A DNA stretch of 64,000 nt, taken from NCBI GenBank assembly GCA_001599815.1, contig BCIA01000002.1, forward strand, positions 5,615,626 to 5,679,625, written 5' to 3'. The stretch comes from Furcasterigmium furcatum (Eukaryota; Ascomycota; Sordariomycetes; Glomerellales; Plectosphaerellaceae). The position numbers and the translations under genes were made by a program. Below are positions 54,028 to 64,000 of this stretch, in pieces. The notes beneath the pieces were generated by a model. The model worked only from the letters and a program-made list of their open reading frames with translations. It had not been told where the DNA came from and ran no database searches. Numbering within the stretch: the stretch's first letter is position 1; each line of letters begins with the position of its first letter.

Positions 54028-55359
54028 ATGCTTCTCCCAAAGCACAAGGACGGCGGCGGCGGCTGGAAAGCCGCTGCCTCCTCCCGGCTGCCGACACGGA
54101 AATCAGTCGTCTCGTTCCTGACAAGAACGCGACTCATCTACGTGCTTATTGCCGGGCTTCTGCTGCTGTTCTGGCGCGCCGTCAGCAGCCGCCATGGCAT
54201 GGATAGGTCCGTCCGTCGTGATACCCTCGCCAAGCATCGCGAGAAGCGCAAACTGACTGACTGATTCCAGATTCTACTGCTGGGGGCCGCCCGCCGCGCC
54301 CATGGACCTGTCAGCAAACGACCGCGCCGCATGGCATCGACACCTGCAGACCCCGGTGCTGTTCAACCACCACGTGCCCGTCGAGGTCAAGTCGAACTCG
54401 ATCCAGCATGTCGACCTGAACAAGATCAAGTCGACGCCTCAGGCTGTCTCCAACCAGGAGCGCATCCTGATCCTCACACCGCTGAAGGACGCCTCGCCGT
54501 ATCTCTCCAAATACTTTGAGCTCATCGCGGAGCTGACGTATCCGCATCACCTCATCGACCTCGCCTTCCTGGTCGGCGACTCGTCAGATGACACGCTCGC
54601 CGTCCTCGCCGCGGAACTCGAGCGCATCCAGAAGCGTCCGGACGCCGTGCCGTTCAACAGCGCCCTGGTCATCGAGAAGGACTTCCACTTCACGTTGAGC
54701 CAGGACGTCAAGGAGAGGCACGGGTTCGCAGCCCAGGGCCCCAGGCGGAAGGCCATGGGCAAGGCGAGGAACTATCTTCTCTACGCTGCCCTCAAGCCCG
54801 AGCACTCCTGGGTGTACTGGAGAGACGTGGACATCGTGGAGAGCCCAAAGTCCATCATCGAGGACTTTGTCGCCCACGACGTCGACATTTTGGTGCCGAG
54901 TAAGTCCCTCCCCTTTCTCACAACGAACATCCCTAACACCTCTCAGACGTCTGGTTCCACCGCTACGTAGACGGCGTCGACATCGAAGGCCGCTTCGACT
55001 ACAACTCGTGGGTCGAGTCGGCCAAGGGCCTCAAGCTCGCGGCCAAGTTGCCCAAGGACACGGTCCTGGCTGAGGGCTACAAGGAGTACAAGACGGGCAG
55101 GACGTACATGGCGCTCATGGGCGACTGGCGCAAGAACAAGGACGAGGAGATCGACCTCGACGGCATCGGCGGCGTCAACATCCTCGTCAAGGGCGACGTG
55201 CACCGCTCCGGCATCAACTTCCCCTCCTACGCCTTCGAGAACCAGGCCGAGACGGAGGGCTTCGCGAAGATGGCCAAGCGCGCGGGGTACAGGGTCGTCG
55301 GGCTGCCGAACTACGTCGTGTGGCACATCGACACGCAAGAAGAGGGAGGTAATGCATGA
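54028..55359 (+). CDS. MNN9: Mannan polymerase subunit Mnn9/Van1/Anp1 type (GT62)
   Basis: Three exons, 54028-54206, 54271-54899 and 54947-55359, give 406 residues. A short cytoplasmic tail and a membrane anchor (about residues 35-52, LIYVLIAGLLLLFW) make it a type II Golgi protein. The GT62 catalytic domain follows: ILILTPLKDASPYLSKYFELI, LAFLVGDSSDDT, KARNYLLYAALKPEHSWVYWRDVDIVESP with the DxD metal motif in RDVDI, and NVWFHRYVDGVDIEGRFDYNSW across the second junction. Mnn9 with Van1 extends the alpha-1,6-mannan backbone of N-glycans, which cell-wall mannoproteins such as Ecm33 carry. The first donor is GTCCGT, which is weak, but splicing there restores MDRFYCWGPP. Confidence 0.93.
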
Positions 55360-55858
55360 GACTGGCTATGGTGTCTGGGCGGAGCGAATCTATATCTTAT
55401 GAGTGTCTGAGTATATATATCAGTTGGTTGGATGTACGAGCATTTGGGTCTCAATTTTGTTACGAGGCGTAGACAGATGACTAGGCGTTCAAGGTCTGGT
55501 CGATCCTGGGAGCTTAGTTCCGTTATTGAAGTCGTTCAAAGTTCACCCGTCGGGCTCGTGTCAGCGATGTGGCCCAGGACCGTTCAGAACAGGAAGTGCA
55601 CATATCGGAACTGTTTCAACAGCGGCGGAGTGAGGTGCATTCAAGTAACCCCAAGTCTATACATAGGTAGCTTACACAGCCCGCCAGGCACGCTCTTCCA
55701 CTCTGGCCATGCTCCTCGTCATCCATCTAGCTCCCCCGTCTCCCTGCCATGGACGCTGCACGCCCGCTCTGTCCCAAGGCCGGCATCCTCCGGTCCTCGA
55801 CGTAGTTTACAGCGAATAATAAGCGCTCGCGGTTTATCGTGTTTCCCGTGCACGGTGT
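55360..55858. other. Convergent intergenic region
   Basis: Holds the 3' ends of MNN9 and QCR7; TATATATAT-like sequence lies near 55410. No gene is seen. Confidence 0.5.
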
Positions 55859-56487
55859 TTAGTGCTTCTTGACGACCTCGAGGGTGTCGAGGGCGTGCTT
55901 CTCCTCGATCTCGGCGCGGGCAGCATCGATGAGGGGTGACAGGTAGGGGACGTCCTGGGGAGGCGTTAGCAAGTCTACCCTATCTTCCACTCCGGTCTGA
56001 TGACGCTGGGGAAGGCGGCTCACCTCCTCGGGCTTGGTCCACTGGTCCTTGGGAAGGAGCTTCTGCTGGTAGCTGCACTGGACGGCGCGGCGGATGCGGA
56101 AGATGCGGTCGTAGCTCTCCTTGGGCGAGAGGCGCTTGAGGGCGATCCTGACCTCGTCCCGCTCCTCCTGGTAGAGGTCGTCGTACCTGTGGCGCGGTTC
56201 CGTTAGCCGTCTGCCTCCTTTCGACGTTTATGCCTCCTGCCGCGATCTTTCTCCCTGCCCGTCGGCCTCCTCCCGGCCACGGCTCCTACGCGTGGCCGGC
56301 CTCCCCTCGATCGAGCTCTCCCGCGGCAATTGGCAGCCCATTGGCCTCCTCCAAGGTGTCCTTACCTCAGTCCGACCTGGCGGTACCCGGCGGCGTTGGT
56401 GTACCACGAGGCGAAGGGCTTGATGATGTTGTACAGGCTGGGGCGCCTGGCGATGTTGTCGGCGATACGCTTTCCGAGGTCGGCCAT
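55859..56487 (-). CDS. QCR7: Cytochrome bc1 complex subunit 7
   Basis: Three exons, 56487-56366, 56186-56024 and 55954-55859, give 126 residues, the normal length of this subunit. The start MADLGKRIADNIARRPSLYN is in-frame within a longer open frame whose upstream part is unlike the family. The junctions restore GLRYDDLYQEERDEVRIALKRL and KPEEDVPYLSPLI, followed by the end EEKHALDTLEVVKKH. Qcr7 (14-kDa family) is a matrix-side peripheral subunit that binds cytochrome b and is required early in complex III assembly, next to Qcr8. Its helices YDRIFRIRRAVQCSYQQKLLP are clear. Confidence 0.95.
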
Positions 56488-56936
56488 TGTGACGATTCGC
56501 TTCCGCGTGGGGGAGAGGGTGAAGGGGTCGTCGGGAGGGTTGGGGCGGTAAGGTGGTCGGACGGTCGGTCGCGGGAATTCGACTTCTGCTCTTCCTCTGG
56601 GAAGTCTTTCGCGAATCAGACGAGTTCCAATTGCGAGCAAATCCAGGACCCGGCTTGCCGGAGCCACCCGACCTGGCTGGTGGAGATCACGTGACAGCTC
56701 CGGAATTGCGGGTGGCTGAGAGTGTGGCTAGTGGGCATCTCAGGCCCCATCCACCTGCCATCACAACAAGCAACAACTTCAACACTTCAGGTTGCCAACG
56801 ACATCAGTTTTTGCTGATCTCGTCATTGTTGCTCTGAATTTTAAATTCTAACATGCGTCTTCGAGCTGAATATGAGCTCTCGCTTTGTTCATTCGTGTCT
56901 CATGAAGATAGATCCGCGAGGCGGTCCTCCCCCAGC
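56488..56936. other. QCR7 promoter and 3' flank of the TPR-like gene
   Basis: About 450 bases between two minus-strand genes; no coding sequence supported. Confidence 0.5.
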
Positions 56937-59391
56937 CTACGACCAGGTCACGTCTGGTCGCCCACCGGGCAGCATCATCCGGAACGGCCAGCCCTGCTGC
57001 TGGTGGACCTCTCCAACGATCTTGGGCACCCATGTCGTTGCAAGCATCGGAATGACATACTCACACCTTTCGCTCCTAGAAATCTCCAATCCTCGAGCCC
57101 ATGAATGTCTCGCGCCCTCGACATCACCGAGGCCGAGCTGAGCATGAGCCATGGACAAGTGAATGACAGCCTCAGTCCATGGGTGCCTTGAGGAGAAGAT
57201 TGAGAGCTCCTCAGTTCTCCCCAGAGTAAGCCGCCAGCACTGCATTGCCTCGTCGAGCCGCCCCTCCTCATGCGCTTTACGAGACAACAGGATCAGCCTC
57301 CGAATGTGAAGCACCTGGTCATTCAGGTCATCCAGCTCAGGCGGCTCTACGAGCGCGAGGTGCTGGAGCGTCATTTCCGCATCCTCCAATCTTCCTTGTC
57401 CCATGTCAGCCTCTACTGAAACCATGGACAGCCGCCGAAACGGGCGGCTTTTTCGCTGCGATTCTGACGCGTTGTCGAGCTCTGGGCGCGCCAGCTGCTG
57501 CGCCCTGTAGTGCTCCCCAAGCTCACAGTGTATCTCTGCGAGTTTCGTCGTGATGAGGAGCCGCGTGTTCTGGCGGATGGGCTGCGTCGATGCCAGGGAG
57601 AGGTGCTGCTCGAGCGATGCCCTTGCCGTTCGGAAGTCGCCGACGGAGTGGAAGTACTTGGCCGCCGTGCCCTGCAGTCTCCGAGTGACTTCGATCTCGA
57701 ATGTGGAGAGCGGGAGAATGCCTTTCCAGTCATACATGACGGACGACACGTCGCTGTCGTACTGGTGAATCTTGTTCTCGATCCAGGATATGTGCAACCT
57801 GCCCCTAAGAGCGTTGTCGCAGGGAGTGTTCATGGTTTGGTTCCGGACGAGGAACTCGCGGATGAGACAGTTGGACTTGTCAAAGCTGCCCTCGAGACGC
57901 AGCATGATGCTTTCGAAGAGAGCCACGGACGCGTGGAAGTAGAACGGCATCGACGTGACGAGGAGAGATTTTGCCTGTTCGACTGCCGTCCGGCGGATGG
58001 TGAAGAAGTCCCGCTCGGAAAACCCCAGAAACGCTTCCATGACCTGGTTTCTTAGGAGCTGCGGTATCTTCTTGTTGGATGTTGAATTGATCAACAACGT
58101 CCATATCGCTTTCTTCTTGTCTCTGGTCCTGGGGAACTGTCAAACTCGAGAAGCCAAGCCGGGGGCAAGGACGCGGAGACTCACCAGTTGACTTTGCCTT
58201 CGTAGCAGGGCGGACAGGCATAACAGATGAGACCCAGTGCCATGGATTCCCAGGTCTCCTTTGTTGACAGAGACAGTCCACTTTCTAGAGACTGAAGGAA
58301 CTCGGGATGGATTGACCAAACGACTGTGCCGTCATCTAGCACGTCCTGCTGGATAGAGGGCAAGCAGCTGACTCTCGCAAGAGATTCGTCATCCCTCAGG
58401 ATTTCGACCATGTCCTCGGACAGGTGGAAGTCAGTGGTGCTGACAGCCACGATCTCTCCGTCGGCACCCCAGCGTCTCTGCGGCTCTCGTGCACTCTTGA
58501 GCAGGTCCAGTGGAATATTTGACCCGCCCAGGGCAACGAGAAGAGATAGAAGACGGTCAGAGTCGGGAAATAGGTCGCCATAGTCGCCATACAAGTTACT
58601 CTTAGATATTGCTGGGGAGAGGTCTGTGTTCTCGGTTAGCCTGGAGCAATGCGCGCTCAGTCCACCACTTCGAGAGGGCTCACCGTCAAATTGACTAGAG
58701 ATGCATTGTTTGACAAAGGAATCGCATTCAGGCGCCGTTATGCCAAGAGAAGCAAGATGCCTGAAGGCGTCGCTGTCATCCATGTTGAGGTATCTCTCAT
58801 AGCTGAGAATGTGTCAGCGGCGAAAGATGAGCCGAGGTTGAGAACTCACGTCGAGGACGGCACGCTCTGTGGCAGCCAGAGGATCGAGCCGATGCCGCCC
58901 AGCCTGCGGGCCATCTTGATGTACTTCTTGCCCGCATAGCGAAGCTCTTGAATCTTCTGGCCTTGAATGAGGGGGGAAATGTCAGGCGACGCCCAGGATT
59001 GGGTGTCCAGGCTCGATCGTAGATAGATGATGGCGCAGGCCAGTCGTCGGCGAAGTTCTGGGTGTGCGACGGGATCTTCCGACGTAAAGAACTCTCTTGG
59101 GTTACCCTGGTAGCGATGGGATATCTCTACTGGCGTCTTACTGTCGATGGAATGGGTTGCGAAGATCTTGGACGTCCGGTGATTGTTTGGGATGACTTGG
59201 TAGCCGACATCCCGGTTGAGCGCCTTGGACTTGGCAAGGAGCGTCCGAACGGCCCCGAGGTGGCGATTCAGCTCTGATGCGAGGCCTGTCGCCCTACCTT
59301 GATCGAAGTTGTCGGCCAGGTCCCGAACTGTGCTGCAAAGACACATGTTGCCGCGCTGGGCATGATGGACTTGAGGTGTGTTGAAGTCCAT
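56937..59391 (-). CDS. 783-aa protein with winged-helix-like and TPR-like regions, unknown function
   Basis: Three exons, 59391-58850, 58802-58185 and 58128-56937, all in frame, give 783 residues. I do not recognise a named family. The N-terminal 180 residues are helical and include a short Cys motif (MCLCSTVRDLADNF). The middle (about 240-390) has RLLSLLVALGGSNIPLDLL and WSIHPEFLQSL...WESMALGLICYACP, which looks like the winged-helix and following helix of fungal STAND (NB-ARC/NACHT) proteins. The last 390 residues contain repeated helix pairs with TPR-like spacing (AAKYFHSVGDFRTARASLEQHL, GEHYRAQQLARPEL, GQGRLEDAEMTLQHL, HEEGRLDEAMQCWRL, AQLGLGDVEGARHSWARGL). No Walker A motif is seen. In the last intron the second acceptor (CCCCAG) is needed to keep the frame. 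Confidence 0.7.
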
Positions 59392-59793
59392 CTAATCAGA
59401 TAATCTTATCAGATGGAGACGCCCGAGTTTGACCCCGACATCGCGGTGGAACCACCGCCGGAACAAGGCAAAGAGCTAACTTCTAATAAGCTAGGGCCAC
59501 TGACGTCCTCTGATCTGAATTGATCCCATGTTTAGTTCGCTCCCAGCCAGAAGGGCACACGTCAAGACGATCTGACGGAGACGCAAATAATCCCAGTTTT
59601 GATTCTACTCTTCAGCCATTTCGAGTCCAGCCGGCCAATGCAGTAGCCCTGACTTCCCGCCCCAGTGGGAAAGGGGCTGATGAACTGAATATTGTGTCTC
59701 GAGAATCTCACGGTTGGGGCCAATAAAACTACGGTATGAGGATGGGTTTGATTGACCTGCTACCAATCTGCAGAAAGCTCGTCGGAAAGTTGT
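59392..59793. other. Short intergenic region
   Basis: About 400 bases with AT-rich sequence near the 59391 start and the 3' end of the glycosidase gene. No gene is seen. Confidence 0.45.
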
Positions 59794-62700
59794 CTAGAAT
59801 CTGAGCGGCTGGCGCACGAAAGGCGTCAGGATAACCTCCCCAATAAGCCCAGAGTCAACCGTCGGCGCGGGCTCTCCAATTATGATCGGCGGCCTGCCTC
59901 CGTACCGCAAGTCCCGAATGATCGTCCTAAGATAGTTCCACATCGTGGTAGGCACGATCACAAGGATCTCGTTGTCTCCCTCCTCGAGGTACTCCGAGAT
60001 ATCCGCCCGAGGGTCCAGGTAATCCAGCGTCGGCACCGGACGCCCATTGACACGAACTCGAACGGCGTCCAGGACCGGCGGCAACCGGAGATACGCGCCG
60101 AGAGCCTTGGGCGAGCATTTGTATGAGGCGGGAGGCCACGAGAACTCCGTCCTGTAGTAGCCCACGCCGGAGACGTTGGCGAGCGCCGGGATTTCCTTCC
60201 AGGAGACGAGCTCCTCCAACTCGTGGGTTGTGTTGTGCCTGTTGCCAAGCTGAGTCCCGTCCTCGAGATCATCGGGGGCCTCCCAGTGTTCCGCAACGAG
60301 GGTCCAGTTTCCGAGCACGGCCTGCTCCGGCGCGGACACGCGCGCAAGGGGCACCGACTTGCCGTTGGACAGTTGGACCGAGTCAGCGGATACCCCTTGG
60401 TCCAGATTCGCCTTGCCAGCCAGGTGAAGCACAATGTCACCCTTGTCGTCGAGATTTGTGCCAACGACACGGGACGGCGCCTCTTCGACCGAGTACCAGG
60501 GCGTAGGCACGTTCTCTGCCAGTGAGTCGGACAGGGCGATGATCGTGGTCTGGTTTCCTGAGAGGCTTAGGGGTATGGTGATTACGCCACCGCTTCGCCT
60601 GTAGCTGACCACCGATGTGCGCTCTCCGGTCCACGCGTTGAAGAGGTAGGGCGTTTTGGCAGTGCTGACGGTGATAGTGCCGCTGGACTTGGCACCCTCG
60701 GACATGATGATAACGTAGAGTTCGCCCTGTTCATCTTTCCTGATAGACTGGAGCCAGGTTCCGTTGGTAGAGACGCCAACACGAGGGTGAATGCCCTTCG
60801 AGGCAAGGGACTCTCCCAGAACGGCGCCCTTCAGATCAGTGACGGAAGCTTTAGCGGCGAGCTCGGCGATGAGAGCATCAAAATCTGACCCGTCGTCAAT
60901 GCGAGAGGGATAGTGGCTCGGAAGGCCATCGGTGAAAAGAATGGGAAGCCCGTTGTCGGCAAACTCCAGGAGCTTGATGAGGCCCGCGTTCGTCACATTC
61001 TGGTCGCTCTGGATGACCAAGGCCTTGTACGCAGGTCCGTCAGGAGCCAACACGCCGTCATTCGCGACAGCCTGGGGCAGGTCAAGGTTGGCAGGCGAGA
61101 GGTAGCTGTACGTATAACCGGCGTCGATCAGATCACTCGACGGGTATCGATCTGGGAACGTCCAGTCTACAGCGGACTCCTTGTTCAAGAATACCAGGTC
61201 GTACTGCGGCCGCGCAGAGTACAGAACCTGTTGAGTCCTTGCCATGTAGTTGAGAACGTCTCCTAGGCCATTGTCCCAGGCGGGCTGCTTCTGCGACCAG
61301 TTCTCGGAGAATGTGTACCCAAAGGCGACGTAGCCGGGCCAGGTCGAGAAGTAGTCTCCCGAGTACTGCTGGCCGTGGACGATGAACTGGTTGAGGCCAG
61401 AGGTGTAGCCGATGTTGACCGAGTAGAGCAGCGCGGTCAGACGGTATCGGAAGGCGGCAGCGTGCGCGGCACCAACCTCGTTTGAGACGACTTCCTTGCC
61501 GGTCAGGTGGGCAGGCCCAGAGAACTGTCGGTACGAGTCAGGCTTGTCCATCATTCCCAGGCTCTCGCACTCGGCCGTGTCGACCGCCGGGATCATCTTC
61601 AGCATATCCACGGGGATGTTGTAGCCGACCTGGTGGGAGAATTCAAGGCCCAACTCATTGTGAGTCCAGTTGACGAGGGTCTGGAGGTACTCGCCGTATC
61701 CGTCCTCGAGGGTCAGACGGAAGTCGTTGATGTAGGTGTCAACATCACCGGAGTCCAGGAAGGCCTGCCACGGACCGGGTTGGGTGACTTGCATGGCAAT
61801 GTTGTTCTGTTGGAATACCAGCAGAGGCAGGTAACGCTTCAGGGGGTACCCGGCGACCCTCTCGAAGCGCTGGGGCATGTCTGGCGTCCAGGATGCGTTG
61901 GAGAAGATCTCGAGGCTGTCCTCCCATCCATACCGCCCGTTATTCTCCAGCAGCTCCTTGTTTCCGTCGGTCAGGATGTACTTGTGCCAGAAGTCGATGA
62001 CGACCTGTGCACCCTTGGCAGAGAAGTGGTCAACTTTGTAGGACCCGTCATCAAAGATGGTCTCCTGCTTGACAGGAGTGAACTTGAGGTTCTGGTTGCG
62101 CGACAGCTTCTCATAGTGAGCGAAGACGCGGAACGTGGTAGAGTCGCCGCTCGGCTTGACAAAACCTTTGTGTAGGAACAGCTTTCCGGTCTTGGTGTCT
62201 ACTCTCGAGGTGACCTCCGTGAGGCTGTCATGACGGAGCGTGTACTGGGGGAAGTAGACGGTGGTAGTCTGTTGCGAGAGCTCGTTGTAGCTGGACACGG
62301 AACCATTGCCGACGGCCAAGACCTCTGCAACTACTGCAGCGACCAGGTCACCATCGCCCCAGCCTGGGAGCTCCCCGTCGAAGGAGTGGTTGCTGTCGAA
62401 CTCGGCGGAAAAGGAGGCCTAAGACAGGGCATGGCCATTAGTAACTGTGCCCTGCATCATGTAGAGAAGGCCAATACTCACGAGATCCCACTGCAGTCCC
62501 TCGTCATCTCGATGTGCCGGCACGCCCTGGCCCTGATGGGGTCCGAGGGAGAAGTCCAGGGTCATGTTGTTCTCCTGATGGGCCTCGAGAGCGACGCGAA
62601 AGGCCTCATGGAACTTGGGGGTGCCGACGTTGCCCTCTCCCCAGTCTGCCCCAGGTGGCATCGGGGACATCATGGTTCCCGACATGACAATGGGCTGGAA

Positions 62701-62940
62701 CTGCACTCCGCCGGCACCCAGGGCTGACACGTCCCTGAGATCCCGGCGGAGGTAGTCGAGGTCTACGGTGGCATCGGGCAGCCAGTAGCGGAATCTTGGG
62801 CGGACGGCGGTGCCAGGCGAGTCGAAGGTGCCATACTTGCTGCTATCCGGCGAGGATGCGGCAGCGGCAGCGGCCACAGAAGCCAGCAAGAGGCCAACAA
62901 AGCCGTTTGAAGAAGACGAGGCCAATGGTAAGAAGATCAT
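59794..62940 (-). CDS. Secreted GH106-like glycosidase (alpha-L-rhamnosidase type)
   Basis: Two exons, 62940-62482 and 62418-59794, join in phase 0 across a 63-nt intron (GTGAGT...CTTAG) to 1027 residues. A hydrophobic stretch (GFVGLLLASVAAAAAAS) near residues 13-30 is a secretion signal. The mature start PGTAVRPRFRYWLPDATVD and LDFSLGPHQGQGVPAHRDD resemble fungal glycoside hydrolase family 106 proteins, whose bacterial members are alpha-L-rhamnosidases acting on pectin rhamnogalacturonan; the fungal branch is large and mostly untested. A long central barrel region and a C-terminal jelly-roll-like region (AVRVRVNGRPVPTLDYLDPRADISEYL) follow, with many N-glycosylation sites. A probable role is plant cell-wall or glycoside breakdown outside the cell; catalytic residues were not assigned. 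Confidence 0.82.
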
Positions 62941-64000
62941 GTTGCTTGTGCAGTGTGCCCTGAAGCCCCCTTCTCAGAGGAGTATCGTCGCATATTGGTC
63001 GTCATTTTATAGCTTGACTGTACGAAACCCTATCCGAAGGACCAGGAGTGTAGAATCCGAGAAACGAGGTCGATGCGAAGCCGGCTGGTCTTAGCTCTCT
63101 TTTATCGGTGCTCGCTGGCCCGAACATCACACCCCGTGGCACTGGTTCGCGGTACAATGCCGCGAGGAGGAGAGACGGCGACAGTCCTTGGCTTCGTAGT
63201 TGCCAGGGATCCCCGCGTTTCCCCTGAGTTTCCCCGGCTTAGGATGTCCAAAGGTTCCGTTGTGGAGGCCCCTCGACCATGATCAAGGCGCTATTGACGC
63301 CATCACCAGAACGGCATCTGACATCTCGGACGTTGTGGTGAATGAACGGGTCCCAGTCGTCGACTCGTTAGTCACACTCAGACCAAAGATGACCCCCTCC
63401 GGCCGGCTCCTCGCTATCCTTCTGGCCGACAGACCACCCAGCAGAATGGTGTACTTGAAGGTGATGGCTCTAGGGATGGGGCCGGTCTCCTGCGAAAGTC
63501 CGTAGGTTGTCCAGGGCTGAGATGTTCTGGCTTTCATGCAATGCAACCTCATTGACACATACGGATCCGGAGACCCGTAGGAGGAGCTGGTTGGTCATGT
63601 TGGACCGGGAGTTTGTGAGAAGGAGAAACTTGAAATCCAACAGCCTGGATTCGTCAAACAATCGCTGAATTCCGAGTATATGAATATTCTCCAATCCGCT
63701 TGGAACTACCTACCTATGAAAGTCGGCTCTTCACATTGCGTCATTCTCGGTTCGGTCGCTAGTAATTAGGTAGGTCGCATCGACACGTGCCGAACAGCCA
63801 GGAAGCGACAAGATGGATAATTTAGGCGAATACCAAGCTTCTGCAGTGAAGCGATGGGCTCTTTCTGCAAGAGGTCGGGTGCCATGCATGTGAGCTCTAC
63901 AGCTCCTCTTGCTGCCGCCGGCTTTAGCTCCGGCTTCTCCAACGGCTTGTTGCCAGTGTGAATGCCGACCCTGGGCCGAGCCGAATTCAATTCGCGAATG
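62941..64000. other. Right flank of the window
   Basis: About 1.06 kb upstream of the glycosidase gene. Minus-strand frames at 63283-63558 and 63470-63694 have ordinary composition but no domain and no consistent splicing; they could be a small gene or its trace but are not called. Confidence 0.4.
63004..63011 (-). promoter_or_regulatory. TATA box of the glycosidase gene
   Basis: CTATAAAA on the minus strand about 65 bases ahead of the ATG at 62940. A close TATA box fits an inducible, secreted-enzyme gene; the housekeeping genes here do not show one so clearly. Confidence 0.5.

Noticed and set aside
1..64000. Biosynthetic gene cluster or bacterial-type operon
   Set aside because: The genes are mostly housekeeping, on mixed strands, with separate promoters; only one dehydrogenase and one acyl-CoA synthetase are present and no core enzyme (PKS, NRPS, terpene synthase).
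1..64000. CRISPR arrays or rRNA genes
   Set aside because: No regularly spaced direct repeats and no recognisable 5S, 18S or 28S sequence were seen.

Overview
The window looks like nuclear DNA of a filamentous ascomycete, most likely a Sordariomycete; the species cannot be named from sequence alone. The grounds are short spliceosomal introns (about 46-212 nt, GT...AG) inside nearly every recognisable gene, strong G/C preference at third codon positions (which creates many long shadow reading frames), pyrimidine-rich leaders, TACCTACC/GGTAGGTA microsatellites, and proteins of fungal type (Ecm33, Mnn9, Nem1, Pcs60, Nhp2, Rex3). There is no bacterial, viral or CRISPR content.

Layout. 2.1-5.0 kb: a 72-residue AN1 zinc-finger protein (+) and an endonuclease III homologue (-). 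5.8-11.5 kb: three unassigned lineage-type genes (+): a three-helix membrane protein, an F-box-like protein, and a Cys-cluster/coiled-coil protein. 11.8-15.7 kb: a DUF676 serine lipase and an SRPK-like kinase (both -). 17.6-21.3 kb: the Rex3 RNA exonuclease (+) and prohibitin 1 (-), then two tandem tRNA-Ile(AAU) genes. 23.2-33 kb: Naa10/Ard1 acetyltransferase (+), a 749-residue Pro/Gly-rich protein (-), eIF2B beta (-), Nem1 phosphatase (+). 34-40 kb: a DUF1761 protein (+), Nhp2 (-), Qcr8 (-), then two inverted tRNA-Ile genes bracketing a hypothetical gene. 40-48 kb: a short-chain dehydrogenase (+), a 103-aa protein (+), a peroxisomal Pcs60-type acyl-CoA synthetase ending in AKL (-), an SPF45-type G-patch splicing factor (+), and GPI-anchored Ecm33 (-). 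48-51.5 kb is gene-poor. 51.5-64 kb: a 3-methyladenine DNA glycosylase (-), Mnn9 (+), Qcr7 (-), a 783-residue orphan resembling the back half of a STAND/TPR protein (-), and a secreted GH106-like glycosidase (-).

The genes do not form an operon or a biosynthetic cluster. Functional echoes exist: two base-excision glycosylases (Nth1, Mag1), two small complex III subunits (Qcr7, Qcr8), two cell-wall/mannan genes (Ecm33, Mnn9) and several RNA-processing genes (Rex3, Nhp2, SPF45). The least ordinary items are the identical tRNA-Ile pairs, the orphan 783-aa protein, the Nth1 iron-sulfur loop spacing, the kinase with an altered catalytic loop, and a possible LTR remnant near 29.9 kb.

Exon boundaries were placed by hand from GT/AG sites, frame continuity and family resemblance. 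No database search was run.
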